From Apostichopus japonicus (taxonomy: Eukaryota; Echinodermata; Holothuroidea; Aspidochirotida; Stichopodidae): 40,000 bases of DNA. Positions 11,360 to 23,850 of the stretch are shown one piece after another. The notes under the pieces are model-generated. The model was given only the letters and a program-made list of their open reading frames with translations. It made no database searches and had not been told where the DNA came from. The position numbers and the translations under genes are program-made. The stretch covers positions 12,177,417-12,217,416 of the forward strand of contig NC_092571.1 in NCBI RefSeq assembly GCF_037975245.1, in the 5' to 3' direction. The number at the start of each line of letters is the position of its first letter. The stretch's first letter is position 1.

Positions 11360-14300
11360 GTTTTTGTCTCCCTTTTTTTTGTGGGTTTTCATCAATCTGC
11401 ATACTCACTTTTATGGACTGGACGAAGGGGTGAGGTGGGGGAGATGGGGGTTGGTTTTAATATCTTACTAATTGATCCCTTCTGCAGTAATCTGGTATTT
11501 TGGGACCATCTGAATGTCAATTAAAACATGTTGTCTTGAGGCAAACTTTTAACACTTGTCCTATACATATATGATGAAACACAAAAACCAGGGCAGTATT
11601 CTAATTTTTTTTTTGTGTCGGATTCAGTCAATACATGGAATTGTATAAAAAAAAAAGGTGAAAACAAGAGTCAAATTAACTTATATTCTCAATCAGATCA
11701 AAATATATAGAGCGAAACGTGACATTTTTAAGGCAAAACGTCAATGGTAATTTATTCAATTCAGAGTAGACCTACTCCGCACACTGAATATCGCAATTTC
11801 TATATAAAAACCGTTTAACACATTTCTGTTCAAAGCGTTTAATAAAATTTGTCAAAACAGGTTGACCGGTTTCCTAAGTTCACTTTCTTCTAAATGTTAA
11901 TTGCTAAGTAGTCATCAGTTAGGCAACTATACGTGTTATGACATGTGGGACGTGGTAATGTACATATGCTTCAAAAATAATCAAACGATACAACCATATT
12001 TGGAATTACTTCACAACAATCCTCTTCAAGAATTGCCGAAAGTAGCAGATGATAACAAAAATAATGGATATATAAGGCAAGTAAGTAGACAAACTTATCA
12101 TATTTGTCCTAACAATGGGCATGGCTTTATAAGTCAACTTATATTTCAAAATAAAGGTTAGGCCTTAAAATGACCAACATGAAGCCAAAGCTGTTCCCCT
12201 CACTGATTAAAATTGCGTTTCCATTCAGACTTAAAAGCCACACAACTCATTTGTTGTACTCTGAAATCTCGTTGACGGCCCGGATATAGGGTAGTGTACA
12301 AATGGTTAGTGTATAGTGTAACCAGCATAATACCACGATTATATATGTATAGGTTATATAAGGTTAACATATTAGGTTAAAAATCAAGTACATGCATTAA
12401 GTAGGTGTATAGTATTACGTCAACCCATATCATGTTGTCTCCGGTTGTGTATGGATTAAATCATATGACATATAACGCATGTTAGTGGTATAGGATCACA
12501 TATATGCATATATGTCTATCTCTTACTTTTCAGATGTAACTATCGACATCTTTTCACGGACATATTCTGGGAAAGAATTGTCAGTCCAACATGACCTGTA
12601 TATATCGAAATACCTCACCGATGACATTATTTAACCCGAGGGGCGGGGGGGTCCCCTTCCCTTAACACGCGGACCGTGACACGTGATAAACAAAGACTTC
12701 GTAAATTATTTAAAAGATATCTACAATATCCAAAGAACAAAGACATTATGTAAACGCCTCGTTGGTGGTAAAATATACCTAAAATATTACACTTACAGGG
12801 TTTAATTTACACCGACGAAGACACTAAGATGAACAATAACTTTATCATGAACCAATGAAACTATGAAAAACCTCGCCTAAATTTGCATACACAAATTGGG
12901 CTGGAAAGTGAATTCTTATTAGCTACCACAATGGATGGTAAGGCCGATAACCTGTTTTTCATTTTAAATTATATTTTTATTTATTGATTTATATTTTTGT
13001 ACTTTTTTGGTCGACGAGAAAATCTTACATGTTTGTACGAAGCAGTATTACAGTGAACAGAAACTTTTTTTGCAAGGCTTTAATAACGAGATGCCTCTGG
13101 CTGTAATTCTCGTGGGAGGAATGTAAACAAATGGTCGAAATGGCGGCCAGTTAGCCGTCGGATACATCATCAAATTTATGCTTAAACTGTGATAATAAGG
13201 AGGGACAAGGGAACATTTAAACAGTTGTGTGCCTAATTGAGAATGTATATATATATGCGACCAACTGTTACACAGGAATAACTTAACACTATGAGCGCGG
13301 TAAACCAGTGTGGTTTCATGCTGCAAAGTAAATAAACAATAAAAACTACTCTATCTCTATAGTAAATCGTCGCATGAAATTTAAAATGGACGCAAACTGA
13401 ATACCATCGCTTTGAAGTTAACCTTCTTTTTTCAACAGTTCACTGGGTCCCTTTAAATGCCAGCAATCAATAATTGCATTAGATCGTAAAATATGCAAGG
13501 GAAGTTGCCTTGCCTTGTTAAGCAGATTGGAAAAAAAATGTTAATGAAATAAGATAACGCTCTTCGTAATGTAGCGATATCTTCAATGACATAAAGTCAA
13601 CATTGTTAACGATGAAGAATATTACCAAACATATACAATATCAATGTCAACTCCTATTAAGTCGTGTCTGTTAGATTAAGAAACATGATTTTACTGATAT
13701 TAGTTTATGATATAACATTATAAATGTTGATAAATATGTATTTTGGCATTTCATGTTTCTGTGTTATAAACAGTTGTAAGGACCGTATCCTGCAGGATTT
13801 TGTAAAAGGAGGTGGGGTTGGGGTTGTGTGGTCGTTGAAGCGGACTCCCCATGTAGGGGTCGGGGTGTCCTCCTATAACCCCCCAACAATAATAATAAAT
13901 ATACCTGAATTGGTGAATTTTTAGGCATATTTTAGGCTATAATATATAGGCCTATATAGTCTGGCCTATACGCAAGGGTTGTGCTAATAACCATTTTAAT
14001 TTATTTTGTACGATTGAAAAGGGTGGAGAGGGTTGGGATGGGGTGTGGTGGGATTCGCGCCTGGTTGCTCAAACGTTCGAGTGTCGGGACTCAAGTTTAT
14101 ACCGCCAACAGTTAAAATGGAAGAGGGCGATATATAATATCACATGAAACACACCCGACCGCCCGAAGTTAACCTTTAATGTTCGGTTTTAATAAAAAAA
14201 AAAATGTTTATATTTAAACGTTCAAATTGTATATACATAATTTCGCAGATTGCGTGAAAATCAGCATACGGAGACATATTGTTTTTGTCCTCTGACAATT

Positions 14301-15770
14301 TCCAAACGCAATGACCAGAAGTCGTTTTGGTTCTGTCTATAAATTTTAGGGCTCATGCAGGTTTAATTTACCACACAGCGGACCTCAGCGGAGGTTAACA
14401 CTAATGACTTCTTTTGATTACTGACATTTATAAAGTTGGGTTTGTTAAATCGTTATAAAGGACACCATCTATACACTATATGGAAGAACAGCCCAAATAT
14501 AAATGTAGACTGACGGTAATATACTCTCAAATGGATAGATTTTTTCGGACGCAAAAATGATCGCGCTATTAAAAATTTGCAATGAAAACAATTTTTAGGG
14601 TTAAATCACCCTCCGGTTCACGATACACCATATAATATACGATAGGCAGGAAAATACACTACAATGGTGTTGGAGTTGGTGTCAGCAGTGGGATAGAATA
14701 GAAAATATTGCTCCATTTTTCTTCACGTTTATCTTTTAACAGTTACATTAACAAAGACAGCTTTAAAGTTTCTCCTCTATACGTTAAAAAATCATTCAAG
14801 GACTTTTTTGCGTTATATAGATTTATGGATTTTTTTTCTCTAACTGGTGAATTAAAAATGGCGGTAGGATATCTCTATTCGACTTACTCCACGTTTATTT
14901 CATTGTGTATTGTACACAAGATGAAAATACAACGGTTTATTTGACATCTGTTCTCGGAAGCGTATAGCAGTTCCAAGGTTGTACATATCCACAAGAGCTG
15001 ATTACACATACAGAGACTTCTACATGGTCGAAAGATTTACGCTTCATTGATTGAAAAGACAGGCAGTCAACTACTTATTTGGTTTTTACAGTACCAGTAA
15101 CCCCGCGAAAATTAATCAGTGCACTTTTTTGTACATGCAGTAAATCATATATACGTAGCGTAGTAATAGTCATGATCTGCTTAAACTGCGGTCTTTAGGT
15201 AAAAGTAGTTTACCACGATAATTGGTAAAATTACGTAACTATACTTCAGATCCCCAGAGTACCCCGTCAAGTTTGAATATCGTCCGCCCTTCTATCACCC
15301 CCCTACGCCATCGCAGCATTTCTTTCTACAACTTCTTCTAACCACCCACTTTCTTCTCAACACCCACCTTCTCCTTACCCCCCCCCCCACACCCACTTTC
15401 TTCTTACCCCCACAAAACATGGCCTCCACTGAAGTTCCGATGTAGAGTGATATACAAAGCTCTGCCACCTTATCAAGATCAGAAACCGACAGAAACAAGA
15501 AAAATTCATGCATTTACGTAATACCTAATAACAAGCAGTACAAGTACTATCGTGTTAGTAGCGCATAGTGATGATACACTGTATGTGTCTGTGCAAGGGA
15601 GGGGAGGAGGAAGGGAAGGCTGAGTGGGTTGGGGAGTGGTTGGGGGGGGGTTAAACCCAGTACCTATTGCATATTGTAACACACAGTTGTACATAGTTGA
15701 TACAGTATACGCTTGTAACCCGCAAACATGTTAATTTCACTTAGTATTTTGCTCGCTCTCTTACTTTTAA
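11360..15770. other. Intronic sequence with no recognised gene
   Basis: This is AT-rich with small local repeats, for example 'ggttata/aggttaa' motifs at 12345-12385 and 'aggcctata' motifs at 13925-13970. A CCCACC/CTTCTT pyrimidine-rich patch lies at 15296-15415 with a run of C at 15378-15388, and a run of 9 G lies at 15642-15650. Short open frames have no recognisable domains. Confidence 0.4.
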
Positions 15771-15789
15771 AGCACTACGTGGGCAAAAG

Positions 15790-15850
15790 CCAAAAGCCAA
15801 AGCCAAGCCAAAGCCAAACGCCAAAGCCAAAGCCAAGCCAAAGCCAAACG
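15790..15850. repeat. GCCAAA minisatellite, 30-bp unit, two copies
   Basis: Two near-identical units (31 and 30 bases) are built from CCAAAG/CCAAG words. The unit is a multiple of three in copy 2, so the plus-strand frame crossing it reads a Lys/Pro/Ser/Gln repeat. That 62-codon frame (15728-15916) begins with a hydrophobic stretch but has no support as a gene. Confidence 0.8.
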
Positions 15851-16694
15851 CCAACCTTCATAGGCTACCATTGTAAGTATACCCTCGATGTATCCGATTA
15901 TCCATATCTTGAGTGAAACGCTTTCGAGACGCCTGGAGTAATCTTTTTCCTCCATTTATTCTTATTTATTATTTCCTTTTTTTATTTTCCTTCTTGACAA
16001 CATTTTTGAGCTAAACATTTATCAGTTTATTGCAATAAGATTTGTTGCATTTTCTACGTAATACAAAGGCAAATTTTACCTGATAATGTTTTAAAAAATC
16101 GAGATTAAAAACAAACAGAATTAATAACGAAGATAAATGGGAGCTTGAAGTAACTATATCGTGCTGTAGAATATTTATAATTAAATCAGAATGTTCCTTT
16201 AAAACATGCGAGCTATCAGTCAACCATTGTTACTACTCCTGGTAACACTATATATATGTTATATTTGCTGCATGGCACGCACCAGTTACGTTATCTTCGT
16301 GTACTGGCATATAGTGATGTGTGTGTGTCTTAAAAAATGCAGGTATCTACAGCCATTCAGAAGTACATACATATTCTGTTGGGAGATTTACATGACTAAT
16401 ATATGAGTAATTAAACCGAGGTTTGTCCAAGACTGGCATATGATGATTTTAATGCTTACTGATGAAATATGTTTAGCGAAAGTAAGGCTGTGAAAACGTC
16501 ATATAGGAGTTTTTTGTTGGGTGGGAGAGGAGGGGGGTGAGGGAGGGCAGGGGAGGGCAAGGGAGAGAGAAAGTGCAAGGGTGACCCGCTTTGCCCCTGA
16601 ATACCACTCAGAGAGCCTCTTCGTAAGATCAAACAAAACATGACGTCACTATAACATTTTTACAATGAATATTTCACAATATCATGGTGTTATC

Positions 16695-16702
16695 TTGTAG
16701 AG
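16695..16702. repeat. 8-bp target-site duplication, left copy
   Basis: TTGTAGAG directly abuts the CAGGG terminus of the MITE and is repeated exactly at 17107-17114 after the CCCTG terminus. Confidence 0.9.
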
Positions 16703-17106
16703 CAGGGTTGTCCAACCTTTTGCAGAGGAGGGCCACATGGAATGATTATGATGATGGAGGGGGCAGCATGAACCCTACGCTCGATTTTTCGATTTTTTGC
16801 CCGTAGCCCAAGGCAACCAAAATGTGAGCACTGCGCACGGAGCGCACTGATTTATTTTACTTCCTGATAAAGCAGATGAATAAAGTTCAGCCGCCGCCCC
16901 CCCCCCCCCCTCCGCTGAGAGAGTGTCACACAAACTGACCTATGTATGCAGTTTTTTGGGCCCAGAAGGTTCGAATGATTGATTACATAGCTTATCAATA
17001 AATCTGCTCACTAAAAATTTCGCACCGTAGAGCGTCTCTGGCGGGCCGGGCGCAACCATGCGGCGGGCCGGACTGTGGCCCGCGGGCCGTAGGTTGGACA
17101 ACCCTG
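16703..17106. mobile_element. Complete non-autonomous hAT-type MITE, 404 bp
   Basis: The element begins CAGGGTTGTCCAACCT and ends with its exact reverse complement, a perfect 16-bp terminal inverted repeat. The inverted similarity continues imperfectly inward (GGGCCACA on both arms). It is flanked by an identical 8-bp direct repeat, TTGTAGAG, at 16695-16702 and 17107-17114, the target-site duplication length typical of hAT transposases. It has no open frame for a transposase, so it is a deletion derivative or MITE moved in trans. The inner arm at the right end is strikingly GC-rich (17037-17090) against an AT-rich background, and a run of 14 C lies at 16897-16910. Intact ends and a perfect target duplication suggest a fairly recent insertion into the prohormone intron. 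Confidence 0.92.
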
Positions 17107-17114
17107 TTGTAGAG
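17107..17114. repeat. 8-bp target-site duplication, right copy
   Basis: This is the exact copy of the left flank TTGTAGAG and marks the right border of the hAT-type insertion. Confidence 0.9.
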
Positions 17115-17385
17115 GTATGTGGAAGTATGCTAGTTATGTAATCATCTATTGTTCTCGTGCCTTGTTGTAATGGCTAGATGGAATGCTGAGGTGGTGCTAG
17201 AACAGTACACTGGGTGTGGTACAAGGGAAATACAAGTCAGTTCAGCTCTGACATCGTTGTGTTGTGTTCTCTTTGACTGTCTCGAGTCTCTCTCTCCCAC
17301 TGACCCGACCTCTACAATCTTACGAACATTCATAAACCACGACCACCATTTACTAAAGCTATACTTCGGAAAATTTCGCAATGCT

Positions 17386-17495
<110 letters not shown>

Positions 17496-17706
17496 CCCAA
17501 ATCTCATTATTACCATTTCATTCATTTCATTTTCATTTGGTGCGAAAATCTATACGAATGGCTCTAAAGACTTGTATGATTGTAATCTTAGTTAATCAAA
17601 GTTTTCCTTAGACAAACTGAAGAAAGGGCTGCAAGTAGGAACGGTCTATATGAACAATGAATTTTTGACACATCTTTGACGGCTTTACCTTCTTTTATAC
17701 GTTGGA

Positions 17707-17722
17707 GGGGGGGGGGGGGGGG
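17707..17722. repeat. Poly-G tract (16 G)
   Basis: This is the longest uninterrupted G run in the window. Similar runs of at least nine G or C recur at about a dozen places. Confidence 0.95.
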
Positions 17723-18934
17723 ATGCTTCGCCCTACCTCTCCCGTTCTCTCCCCCTAAATATATAAATGTGTCGCCTAGTAGTCGCAACCACTCTCAACG
17801 GTCTTTATCTCATTTCCGATTTCATGAAATGTTCTTTTTTATGTCGAGGTTTATGATTGATGTGCTCTATAAAAAACCAATTAAATGCATATTGTGAAAA
17901 ACCACATTTGTATAAAGAATAATAAAACCAAGGGTTATTAACGAGATATATAGCTATCCAAAGATTCCGGAAAATTAGGACAGACTGCATTATTACAAGG
18001 TGCATCACGATTTTTCCGTCAGATACCTGATTACCGGAACGAAAGTTGTTTAATAACATATTTTGCAAAACTTAAAAGTTCTCTCGCAAACTACTCTTAA
18101 AGATGTGGAAGTAATAACTGACTTATTTTTTAATTAAAGAGAATAATCTCAATTGAAACGATGGTTTTTTTTTTAATAATTGTGGAAGAGTTTCTATAAA
18201 TTTAGTTTTTTTTTCCTCATCGGTTTTGAAGTGATGCATGACGGGTTGACCCTGACGTACACGTGCCAATAGTCACACTACACCTAATTCCTCGCACCAT
18301 CGATAATTTATTAATCGTGACGAAATATCTTTACATAAGCATATATGTTTGGTATATTCTAGCGAAATCAATCATGTTTTGCGCCGTGTATCACAATGCA
18401 AAGGACATTAACTCGATGCGCCTATTATACTCTAGCCTAAATAGCGTCATGATTTACCATGAAGATGGATCAGTTTGGTTTTCGAGTGCAAAATCAGAAC
18501 AAAGCTTGCTTGATATACGATATGGAATTTTGGTATTAATTTATGTTAGTTAATGGTTATTGATTTGTTTTATTATTATTTGTTTGGTAGAATCTTAAAA
18601 ATGTTGACACTGACCCAAAACATAATTAGGTTATGTTAAGAGCTTCAATCAAGTATAGTCAGCATTTACCAAATCCCATTCTTATATCATAGAAAATTAA
18701 CATTGTAACAAATAATAATGATAATACTAATTAAAAAAAAACATGAGTCCCGATGATGTCATAGTTAGACTTGATCAAGTCTTCAGGCTTCTGTGTGAAG
18801 CATTTACATTAAAATCTGTAAGTTGTCCATCACAGTAATTTGTACATATAGAAAATATCAAGATTTTGGTTGGTGTCTCTTTAATTAATCAAAGTAGCAA
18901 AAACAACGATGGCAATAGTATATTTTGTTTAACA
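17723..18934. other. Intronic sequence with no recognised element
   Basis: This is AT-rich DNA. The 96-codon plus-strand frame at 18263-18553 shows no recognisable motif and no convincing splice context. Confidence 0.4.
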
Positions 18935-19175
<241 letters not shown>

Positions 19176-19874
19176 TCAACGATAATGAATCAATATATTA
19201 TTGATCAATGACAAAGGAAACCTAAACCTGCGACAGAATGCGACAGAAAAATGTATTGTATTGAAAGAGAAACACTAAATTTATATTCTTAATTGTTTCA
19301 TTAATAAATTCAATGCTCGCAGCGGCTCAAGGACATGCACCGATAAGCAATGCCTAGTTGCAACCTCTAATTAATCGCGATTCTTGTTCGCGCCTGTTGT
19401 TTTACCTATAACAGGTTGCTTTTTGACGGCGCTGTATAACTTTATAACATATGTGGACCACTAGATTTGCCAGTAGCCGATTACAAGTTTTGTTTTCCAG
19501 TGTAATTAAATTTCAGTATTTGTTTGGTGCTGGTTGCATGATCCTATACCTATCACAGCTAATTTTTTTTTTTTTTTTTTTACCACTTGATCAATTTGAA
19601 AAATTCGTATCGTTGAAAAGAGGACAAAGTATAACTGTAGACCACCTGCTTAATATTGCCGATCATATATACAATAAGTTTCTCTATTCAGTATACTCCA
19701 ATTGTACTACCAACCGGTATAAAAAAAAAAACCCCAAAACTTGAAACCAACTGGTAAGGCTATTATAAGTACACATATATACTACACACACGTATTTCAT
19801 AACACTAAATCGGGAAAAAAAACATGGGTTATTAAAATAAAACAGTAAAATAGAAGAAAAAATAATTAACTCAC
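19176..19874. other. Intron start region; no further element seen
   Basis: This lies just downstream of exon 1's donor on the minus strand. It has poly-T (19564-19582) and poly-A/C homopolymers (near 19720). The plus-strand 97-codon frame at 19451-19744 has no recognisable features. Confidence 0.4.
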
Positions 19875-19991
19875 CCTTTCTGAGATAAATGTATCCGCAT
19901 CCAAAGCCCGTGCATCTACCGTCGCTGGAATGACTGCATAAAAGGCCAAAATAACCAACCAGGCCAAAGATAATTCACCAATATATTTCAT
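19875..19991 (-). CDS. Exon 1 of putative secreted neuropeptide/peptide-hormone precursor (signal peptide exon)
   Basis: This exon has 39 codons, from an ATG at 19991 down to AGG at 19877-19875, followed directly by a consensus donor GTGAGT (19874-19869). Residues 1-7 (MKYIGEL) are followed by a hydrophobic core at about residues 8-22 (S-L-A-W-L-V-I-L-A-F-Y-A-V-I-P). Small residues then follow, with V-D-A or A-R-A giving a plausible signal-peptidase site near residues 27-29. This is a textbook secretory signal peptide. The start is favoured because it is the only ATG before the hydrophobic core, has A at -3, and opens the signal peptide exactly. The exon ends in phase 0, matching the phase-0 acceptor of the exon at 1206-1589, the only other convincing exon on this strand. 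Signal-peptide exons split from the prohormone by a long intron are common in animal neuropeptide genes. Joining these two exons is inference; an extra small exon in the intron cannot be excluded. Confidence 0.66.
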
Positions 19992-20024
19992 TTTTGTCCC
20001 CCAACGTTTGCTTCGGTTCTAAAT

Positions 20025-20095
20025 ATATCGTGTATATATATATCGTATATATATATATATATCGTTTATATATTTATATATATTGATATAGTTTA
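20025..20095. repeat. AT microsatellite in the putative 5' leader
   Basis: TA dinucleotides are interrupted by CG (TATCGTATA) several times. The tract sits between the TATA-like box and the exon 1 ATG, so it would be transcribed in the 5' UTR if that promoter is used. Confidence 0.8.
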
Positions 20096-20183
20096 CGATT
20101 CGTTCTTCCTGGAGTTTCACCTATAGCTTGTAAAGTAACCGCACCAAAGGCAAGTAATGAATGTTACGGTGTTAGCTGATCTG

Positions 20184-20190
20184 TTTTATA
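20184..20190 (-). promoter_or_regulatory. TATA-like box upstream of exon 1
   Basis: The minus strand reads TTTATAAAA here, 193 bases upstream of the exon 1 ATG. Transcription would then start near 20155 and give a 5' leader of about 160 bases that crosses the AT dinucleotide tract at 20030-20095. This is a plausible core promoter by position and sequence only. In AT-rich DNA such matches arise by chance, and the true start could lie on an upstream non-coding exon. Confidence 0.3.
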
Positions 20191-20347
20191 AAGCTTTTTT
20201 TTTTCATTTGGGCTTCTTCCGTTCGTTGATTGTCGATGATGACAAACGCTTGTTACGTATACACGGTATTAGTTTGTAGCTGCGATGGATATCTTTCTAT
20301 GCAAAGAATAGAAGGTAGCAGCAACCTTTTGCGCATGACGATACATT

Positions 20348-20358
20348 GGGGGCGGAGC
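20348..20358. promoter_or_regulatory. GC box (Sp1-type) upstream of exon 1
   Basis: The plus strand reads GGGGGCGGAGC in otherwise AT-rich DNA, about 160 bases upstream of the TATA-like box. It matches the GGGCGG core bound by Sp/KLF factors, which act in either orientation. An octamer-like ATGCAAAG lies at about 20299-20306 between the two. Together they suggest a proximal promoter, but only by motif and position. Confidence 0.28.
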
Positions 20359-20364
20359 TTCTGA

Positions 20365-21270
20365 GATCATAACAGGTGGTGGTTTGACTGATTTCATTTA
20401 CTGCATTGGTAGCGGAGATCTTCAAAAACACAAGCAATTCGAAGAGGCCTATAGTGAATTATTTACCAGGTTAACACTGCAGTATATTTACGCCGAGATT
20501 GCATGCATGCATCCTTTCGGAGAAGTGAACTGTATCCCTAGAAATATTTCCGTACCGTTTGAACAAACAATTCTTTGAAAAGAAAACTATTTCGATTAAG
20601 AAGGGGCAAACAAACACACAGACACACACACACACATAAAGGATGAAATAGAAGTTACACGTTGTATTAAGGAATTTGTCCATTGATATGTGAACTTAGA
20701 TCTAAGGCAATACAACAACAAACACACAGGTGACGCAAAAGTAGATAAATTCTAGAGCTTTACAAACGTAAGTTTTCAGTTTTACCTAGGTGAATTTTCT
20801 TGAAAAGTATAAACAGAATGTCTGCCAGCATGTAGATTTGGCAATCAATGACGAAGTGAAGGTTTAAGGTGGGAGCAGGGATAGAAGGGGGTGGGGGAGG
20901 GGTGCCGGTATCTGGACACCAATATTACCTGGGTGAACCGGGTCTAAACGATCATCAGGTATTGCCGGTCCAAATTAAGCCAATAGATGCTCACATTTGC
21001 TAACAATAAAATGGTTCCCTTGAAATCATTGCACAATTAACGTTTTTTTACAATGAGAACGAGAGACCGATTGTTGTATTTCGTGCATTGTGGTGTAGGG
21101 TTATGAGTGTATGGGGAGGGGGGGGGGTTCGTTGACCTTTGACCACACTTTTTCATACCATTATGTGCATAATTCAGCACGAATTCATTGACGAATATTT
21201 GATTTCCCTTTGTTTGTCAGCTGTATATATGATTTGCACTTAGGGATCGGTTCGGAACCGAAGGGTGACG
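20365..21270. other. Intergenic sequence upstream of the gene
   Basis: This holds a CA-repeat patch (20611-20636) and a run of 10 G at 21118-21127. The small plus-strand frame at 20384-20578 has no recognised domain. No other gene was recognised. Confidence 0.4.
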
Positions 21271-21275
21271 AGATG

Positions 21276-21321
21276 TGGGGAGGGGGAGGGGGAGGGGAGG
21301 GGGAGGGGAGGGGGAGGGGGA
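21276..21321 (+). repeat. G4A/G5A minisatellite, potential G-quadruplex
   Basis: Runs of 4-5 G separated by single A occur about eight times in 46 bases on the plus strand. A looser G-rich tract follows to about 21415. Four or more such G-runs with one-base loops can fold into a G-quadruplex. The proline/serine-rich minus-strand frames here are artefacts of the tract. Confidence 0.85.
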
Positions 21322-21419
21322 TGACGAAAGAGTGAGGAAGTGGTCGGAAATGGGTGGGGTGATTGGGTGGGGAGGGGATGGGGTGGGATGGAATAGGGTT
21401 GGAAAGGAATGGGAGCAGC

Positions 21420-23810
21420 TGGTGTAAGTTAATAAGTATTTTTGCAGAGAAATTAATACTATAGTCTTTATTGACGCGACCAAAAGAAGGTGTTATTGGT
21501 AACTGAGGGAGGAAAGCCTTTGTTTTCTTTCGTAAACTGCAGGAAGGAACGAAGTCATAATTACGTGTGTATTTAAAAATTAACAACATTCGCGGAAATG
21601 ACAAATCATCGAAAGTCAGCAATATTTTAATTGTCGAGAGACCTTAGTACATCGTGTATCATCTTCCATAAATAAAAATAAAATGGCGGTTTAAAAACTC
21701 CACCCGGACACGAATGGTATCGTCCCCGATGAACGATTAATTTTATGATATGAAGTAAACTGAAAATAAGCTGTTAAAAAAGCTCTTTATTACGAAAAGT
21801 TTTTTAACTGGTACCAGTAGTATTGAGAAAAAAACGCCGATTTAAAAAGATTTGTTTTGTTTTTTTAATATATATCTATATATATTGAATGTTTACCTGT
21901 AGGCCCGGTCACGGGGGTGCAAAGAGAAATAAACTATTGCAACATTTGTTTTTGGGAGGGGATGCGGTTTCATTATCGTGTGACTCTGCAGTTTGTTATT
22001 ATAGGCCTATATGTAAACATGAAATAGAAAGGAAACTAATTCTAATGTTATTTATCATACTATAGTGGATAGCTAGAAAATTGATGACGTAACTACTGAA
22101 ATTATGATATGTTATCATATTTTACAAAAGCCAGGTGGTAACCGTACCGTAAAAATAATATTTGAATGACATGCTAATATTCTAGCACAACGTATCTGTT
22201 CACTGATAGTGGCATCCTCGTTGGTTTCTGGCTAAAATCAACAGTTTTCAACTTTACACGTGCACACACACACACAAAAAAAACCTTGCGTGCATACCTC
22301 ATTGTAGACCTAATTTATAGACTGAACATATTCCTCAGAATACACCCCATTTCCAGTCTAAATTTTCAGTTCTTCTGGGGGAGCACCCCAGACCTCCCAT
22401 GCCTAAGTAGGAGTCGGCTTCAGCGGTCCAAGGCCCACACCGGAACCACTTTAAAATATTGGATCAACCGCTGCTATGTCTTATGTGTTTCCCGCAGACT
22501 TTCACACGCCTATACTTTAGCCTATACTCGCGCCAAAGCTTAGACCGGTATGCCTAACATAAAAAAGGCACCTCTGAAAGATTTGGCCAGTGATAAAATG
22601 ATAACAACACATTACAATATCAAGCTGTCCAATTCTGAGAGAATTCTTCCGCTACAATATCTTTTTTCTATCGTCAATGTTTTGTCATGGCATACCAGTA
22701 ACTATTTGAATTATATATGTCGTGGCATGCGCCTTGCTTGATGAAATGATAAGGTTTATATTTGTTATTACAATTACGAGATCCCTGTACTATGAGCGTA
22801 TATATACAGTGGGAGTTTACTAGTAAACAATAAACGGTTGAGTAGGCAACCACATCCTTGTTACCATGCATGTACACTGAAACATATATGATCAGGCATC
22901 AACTCGGCCGGGTCATTAATATGTTTCCATGGCAAACTATACAATAAATGTTGTAATTGCAAGCATGAGAGCTTTATAGATTTAAACGGCCAAAAATAAT
23001 ATGCATGTTATTATAAATCAATATGATCATGGCCAGGCGATGGTAGGGTCAGAGAGGGGGTGGAGAATTGGGGGGGGGGTGGGGGTCACCTGATCATGTG
23101 CATTGACCCTTCTAGGGCATTCTTTCTGTTTCCTTCAAATGGGATCGTCAATAAATACAACATTGAGTATGGCGGCAAATTTCCGAGGAGATAAGAAAAG
23201 TGATAACATCAGATAAACTTTCCTTATAGGCCCTAACATACAGGCAAAATTTGAACCGATCCTCATATTTGTTTGAATGTGTAGGAAGAAATGAGTCCTT
23301 CAGCTGTCCCAGTAAGAGAGAGAGAGACGGGGGAAGGGGGAAGGGTAGCGGGGTAGTGGAGTCTTGACAGATATGAGAAATTAATATAGTCATACACAAA
23401 TTGTTGCGCAACCCCTCCCATCCCCTTTTCCTCAACCACCCATGCGGATGTTACATCAAACCAGAATTACTCTTACAATTATTCATCTTCTTTGTAAAGA
23501 AGACCGGTCTATAAGTACTATTTGGGGATCCGACACATGAAAGGTACTTTTTTGTTTGTTTACTAAGTAACCGAACGTAGAACTTATCGGTAAACGATAT
23601 ACAGCCAAATGTTATATAGGATAGAAACTGATGCATCACACTGAAGCCTCGTGTAGTTCATATACATTGCGACTAGTTTACACTATGTAATCATAACAAT
23701 GATAATTGATTCAAGGCACGTCATTTAAGGTATAAGAGCCTGGCCAAGAAAACCAAACAACTTAACTGATCCACCAGGCTCAACCCAGTCCCTTTGGCAT
23801 GTACCGAGAC
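21420..23810. other. Intergenic sequence, no gene recognised
   Basis: This is AT-rich with G runs near 23041-23085 (10 G at 23070-23079), a GA-rich patch at 23311-23345 and a CA patch at 22262-22275. Two adjacent small plus-strand frames (22286-22543 and 22550-22741) have no recognisable protein. Confidence 0.4.
22374..22450. repeat. Possible repeat fragment starting with a G/C hairpin
   Basis: TCTGGGG at 22374-22380 pairs perfectly with CCCCAGA at 22386-22392 across a five-base loop. The following 60 bases are GC-rich compared with the flanks. Hairpins of this kind with CCCCAGACCTCCC recur in interspersed repeats of marine animals. There is no second copy here, so the call rests on composition. 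Confidence 0.25.
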
Positions 23811-23816
23811 TGTCTC

Positions 23817-23850
23817 GGTGTGCGCATGCTCATGACGATGTGACGTCAAC
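23817..23850. promoter_or_regulatory. NRF1-like plus CRE motif cluster
   Basis: A CpG-containing GTGTGCGCATGCTCATG (NRF1 consensus is TGCGCATGCGCA) is followed within 20 bases by a perfect CRE, TGACGTCA, at 23841-23848. This pair occurs in AT-rich intergenic DNA, so it could be an enhancer or an unannotated promoter. The assignment is by motif only. Confidence 0.25.

Noticed and set aside
15728-15916. 62-codon frame with hydrophobic start and Lys/Pro/Ser/Gln repeat
   Set aside because: It overlaps a GCCAAA minisatellite in an intron on the opposite strand; the hydrophobic start is short and there is no further support.
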